From: Ruminococcus sp. UBA6407
GTDB taxonomy: Bacteria; Bacillota; Clostridia; Oscillospirales; Ruminococcaceae
Assembly (NCBI GenBank): GCA_002438605.1
Contig: DJPR01000026.1
Span: 58,941-82,073, forward strand
Length of the DNA: 23,133 nt
Reading direction: 5' to 3'
Positions 23,054 through 23,133 of the stretch are shown here, piece after piece. A program made the translations under genes and the position numbers. The notes beneath the pieces were generated by a model. That model had not been told where the DNA came from, ran no database searches, and was given only the letters and a program-made list of their open reading frames with translations. Position 1 is the first letter of the stretch. Every line of letters begins with the position of its first letter.

Positions 23054-23082
23054 TTGACAAGCTTAAAAAGATGTGATATAAT
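23054..23082 (+). promoter_or_regulatory. Consensus promoter of the second tRNA
   Basis: TTGACA (23054-23059), a 17-base spacer, and TATAAT (23077-23082) preceded by TGTGA. A perfect match again, about 30 bases before the tRNA 5' end. Confidence 0.9.
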
Positions 23083-23112
23083 AATTAAGCAGTTAACGCA
23101 AAAGCGAAAAAC

Positions 23113-23133
23113 GCTGGTGTAGCTCAGTTGGTA
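23113..23133 (+). tRNA. 5' end of a second tRNA, cut by the window edge
   Basis: The 21 bases present fit a tRNA 5' half: a seven-base acceptor strand GCTGGTG, T8, A9, D-stem GCTC and loop AGTTGGTA. The anticodon lies outside the window. The acceptor sequence resembles Firmicute tRNA-Thr, but that identity is a guess. Confidence 0.75.

Overview
The window looks like chromosomal core DNA from an AT-rich anaerobic Firmicute of the Clostridia, most likely a Ruminococcus-like gut bacterium. The grounds are strong AGGAGG-type ribosome binding sites, a ferredoxin-dependent 2-oxoacid oxidoreductase (KorDABC type), a type II fatty acid synthesis cluster using the FMN enoyl reductase FabK, and a secreted leucine-rich-repeat protein ending in a Ruminococcus-style type I dockerin. 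The genus is inferred; no rRNA or other marker was available.

Layout. (1) 1-3487, minus strand: a MinD/ParA-like ATPase, then ferredoxin, alpha, beta and gamma subunits of a 2-oxoacid:ferredoxin oxidoreductase. The promoter is at 3460-3487 and a UUCG-loop terminator lies right after the last stop. (2) 3502-11970, minus strand: one long operon fabH-fabK-fabG-fabF-accB-fabZ-accC-accD-accA-acpP. It supplies malonyl-CoA (AccABCD), condensation (FabH, FabF), both reductions (FabG, FabK), dehydration (FabZ) and the carrier (ACP), and ends at an elaborate terminator. (3) 11863-12128: the divergent control region, with two near-identical 14-mers 61 bp apart, one over the -35 of the fabH promoter. (4) 12129-17784, plus strand: fabD, the one FAS-II gene missing from the operon, heads a run with aroE, aroK, an amidohydrolase, the alpha half of a class I fumarase, and the dockerin/LRR protein. 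(5) 17861-19385: purB behind a perfect consensus promoter. (6) 19386-19744: a 359-bp gene-free stretch packed with hairpins. (7) 19745-22801: a membrane-anchored unknown protein, a patatin-like lipase, a propeller-like unknown protein and a 69-residue helical protein, ending at a strong terminator. (8) 22881-23133: tRNA-Pro(UGG) and the 5' end of a second tRNA, each with its own consensus promoter.

How it fits together. The fab/acc operon plus divergent fabD forms a complete malonyl-CoA and chain-elongation set that could be co-regulated from one 266-bp region. The Kor complex and the fumarase half fit a partial, ferredoxin-linked TCA branch, and aroE/aroK belong to aromatic amino acid synthesis. 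Most of the window is ordinary housekeeping. The less explained parts are the shared fab operator-like repeats, the fabD displacement, the orphan fumarase alpha subunit, the 359-bp hairpin block, a dispersed palindrome family, and the small protein with a leader-peptide-like pattern at 22562-22771.
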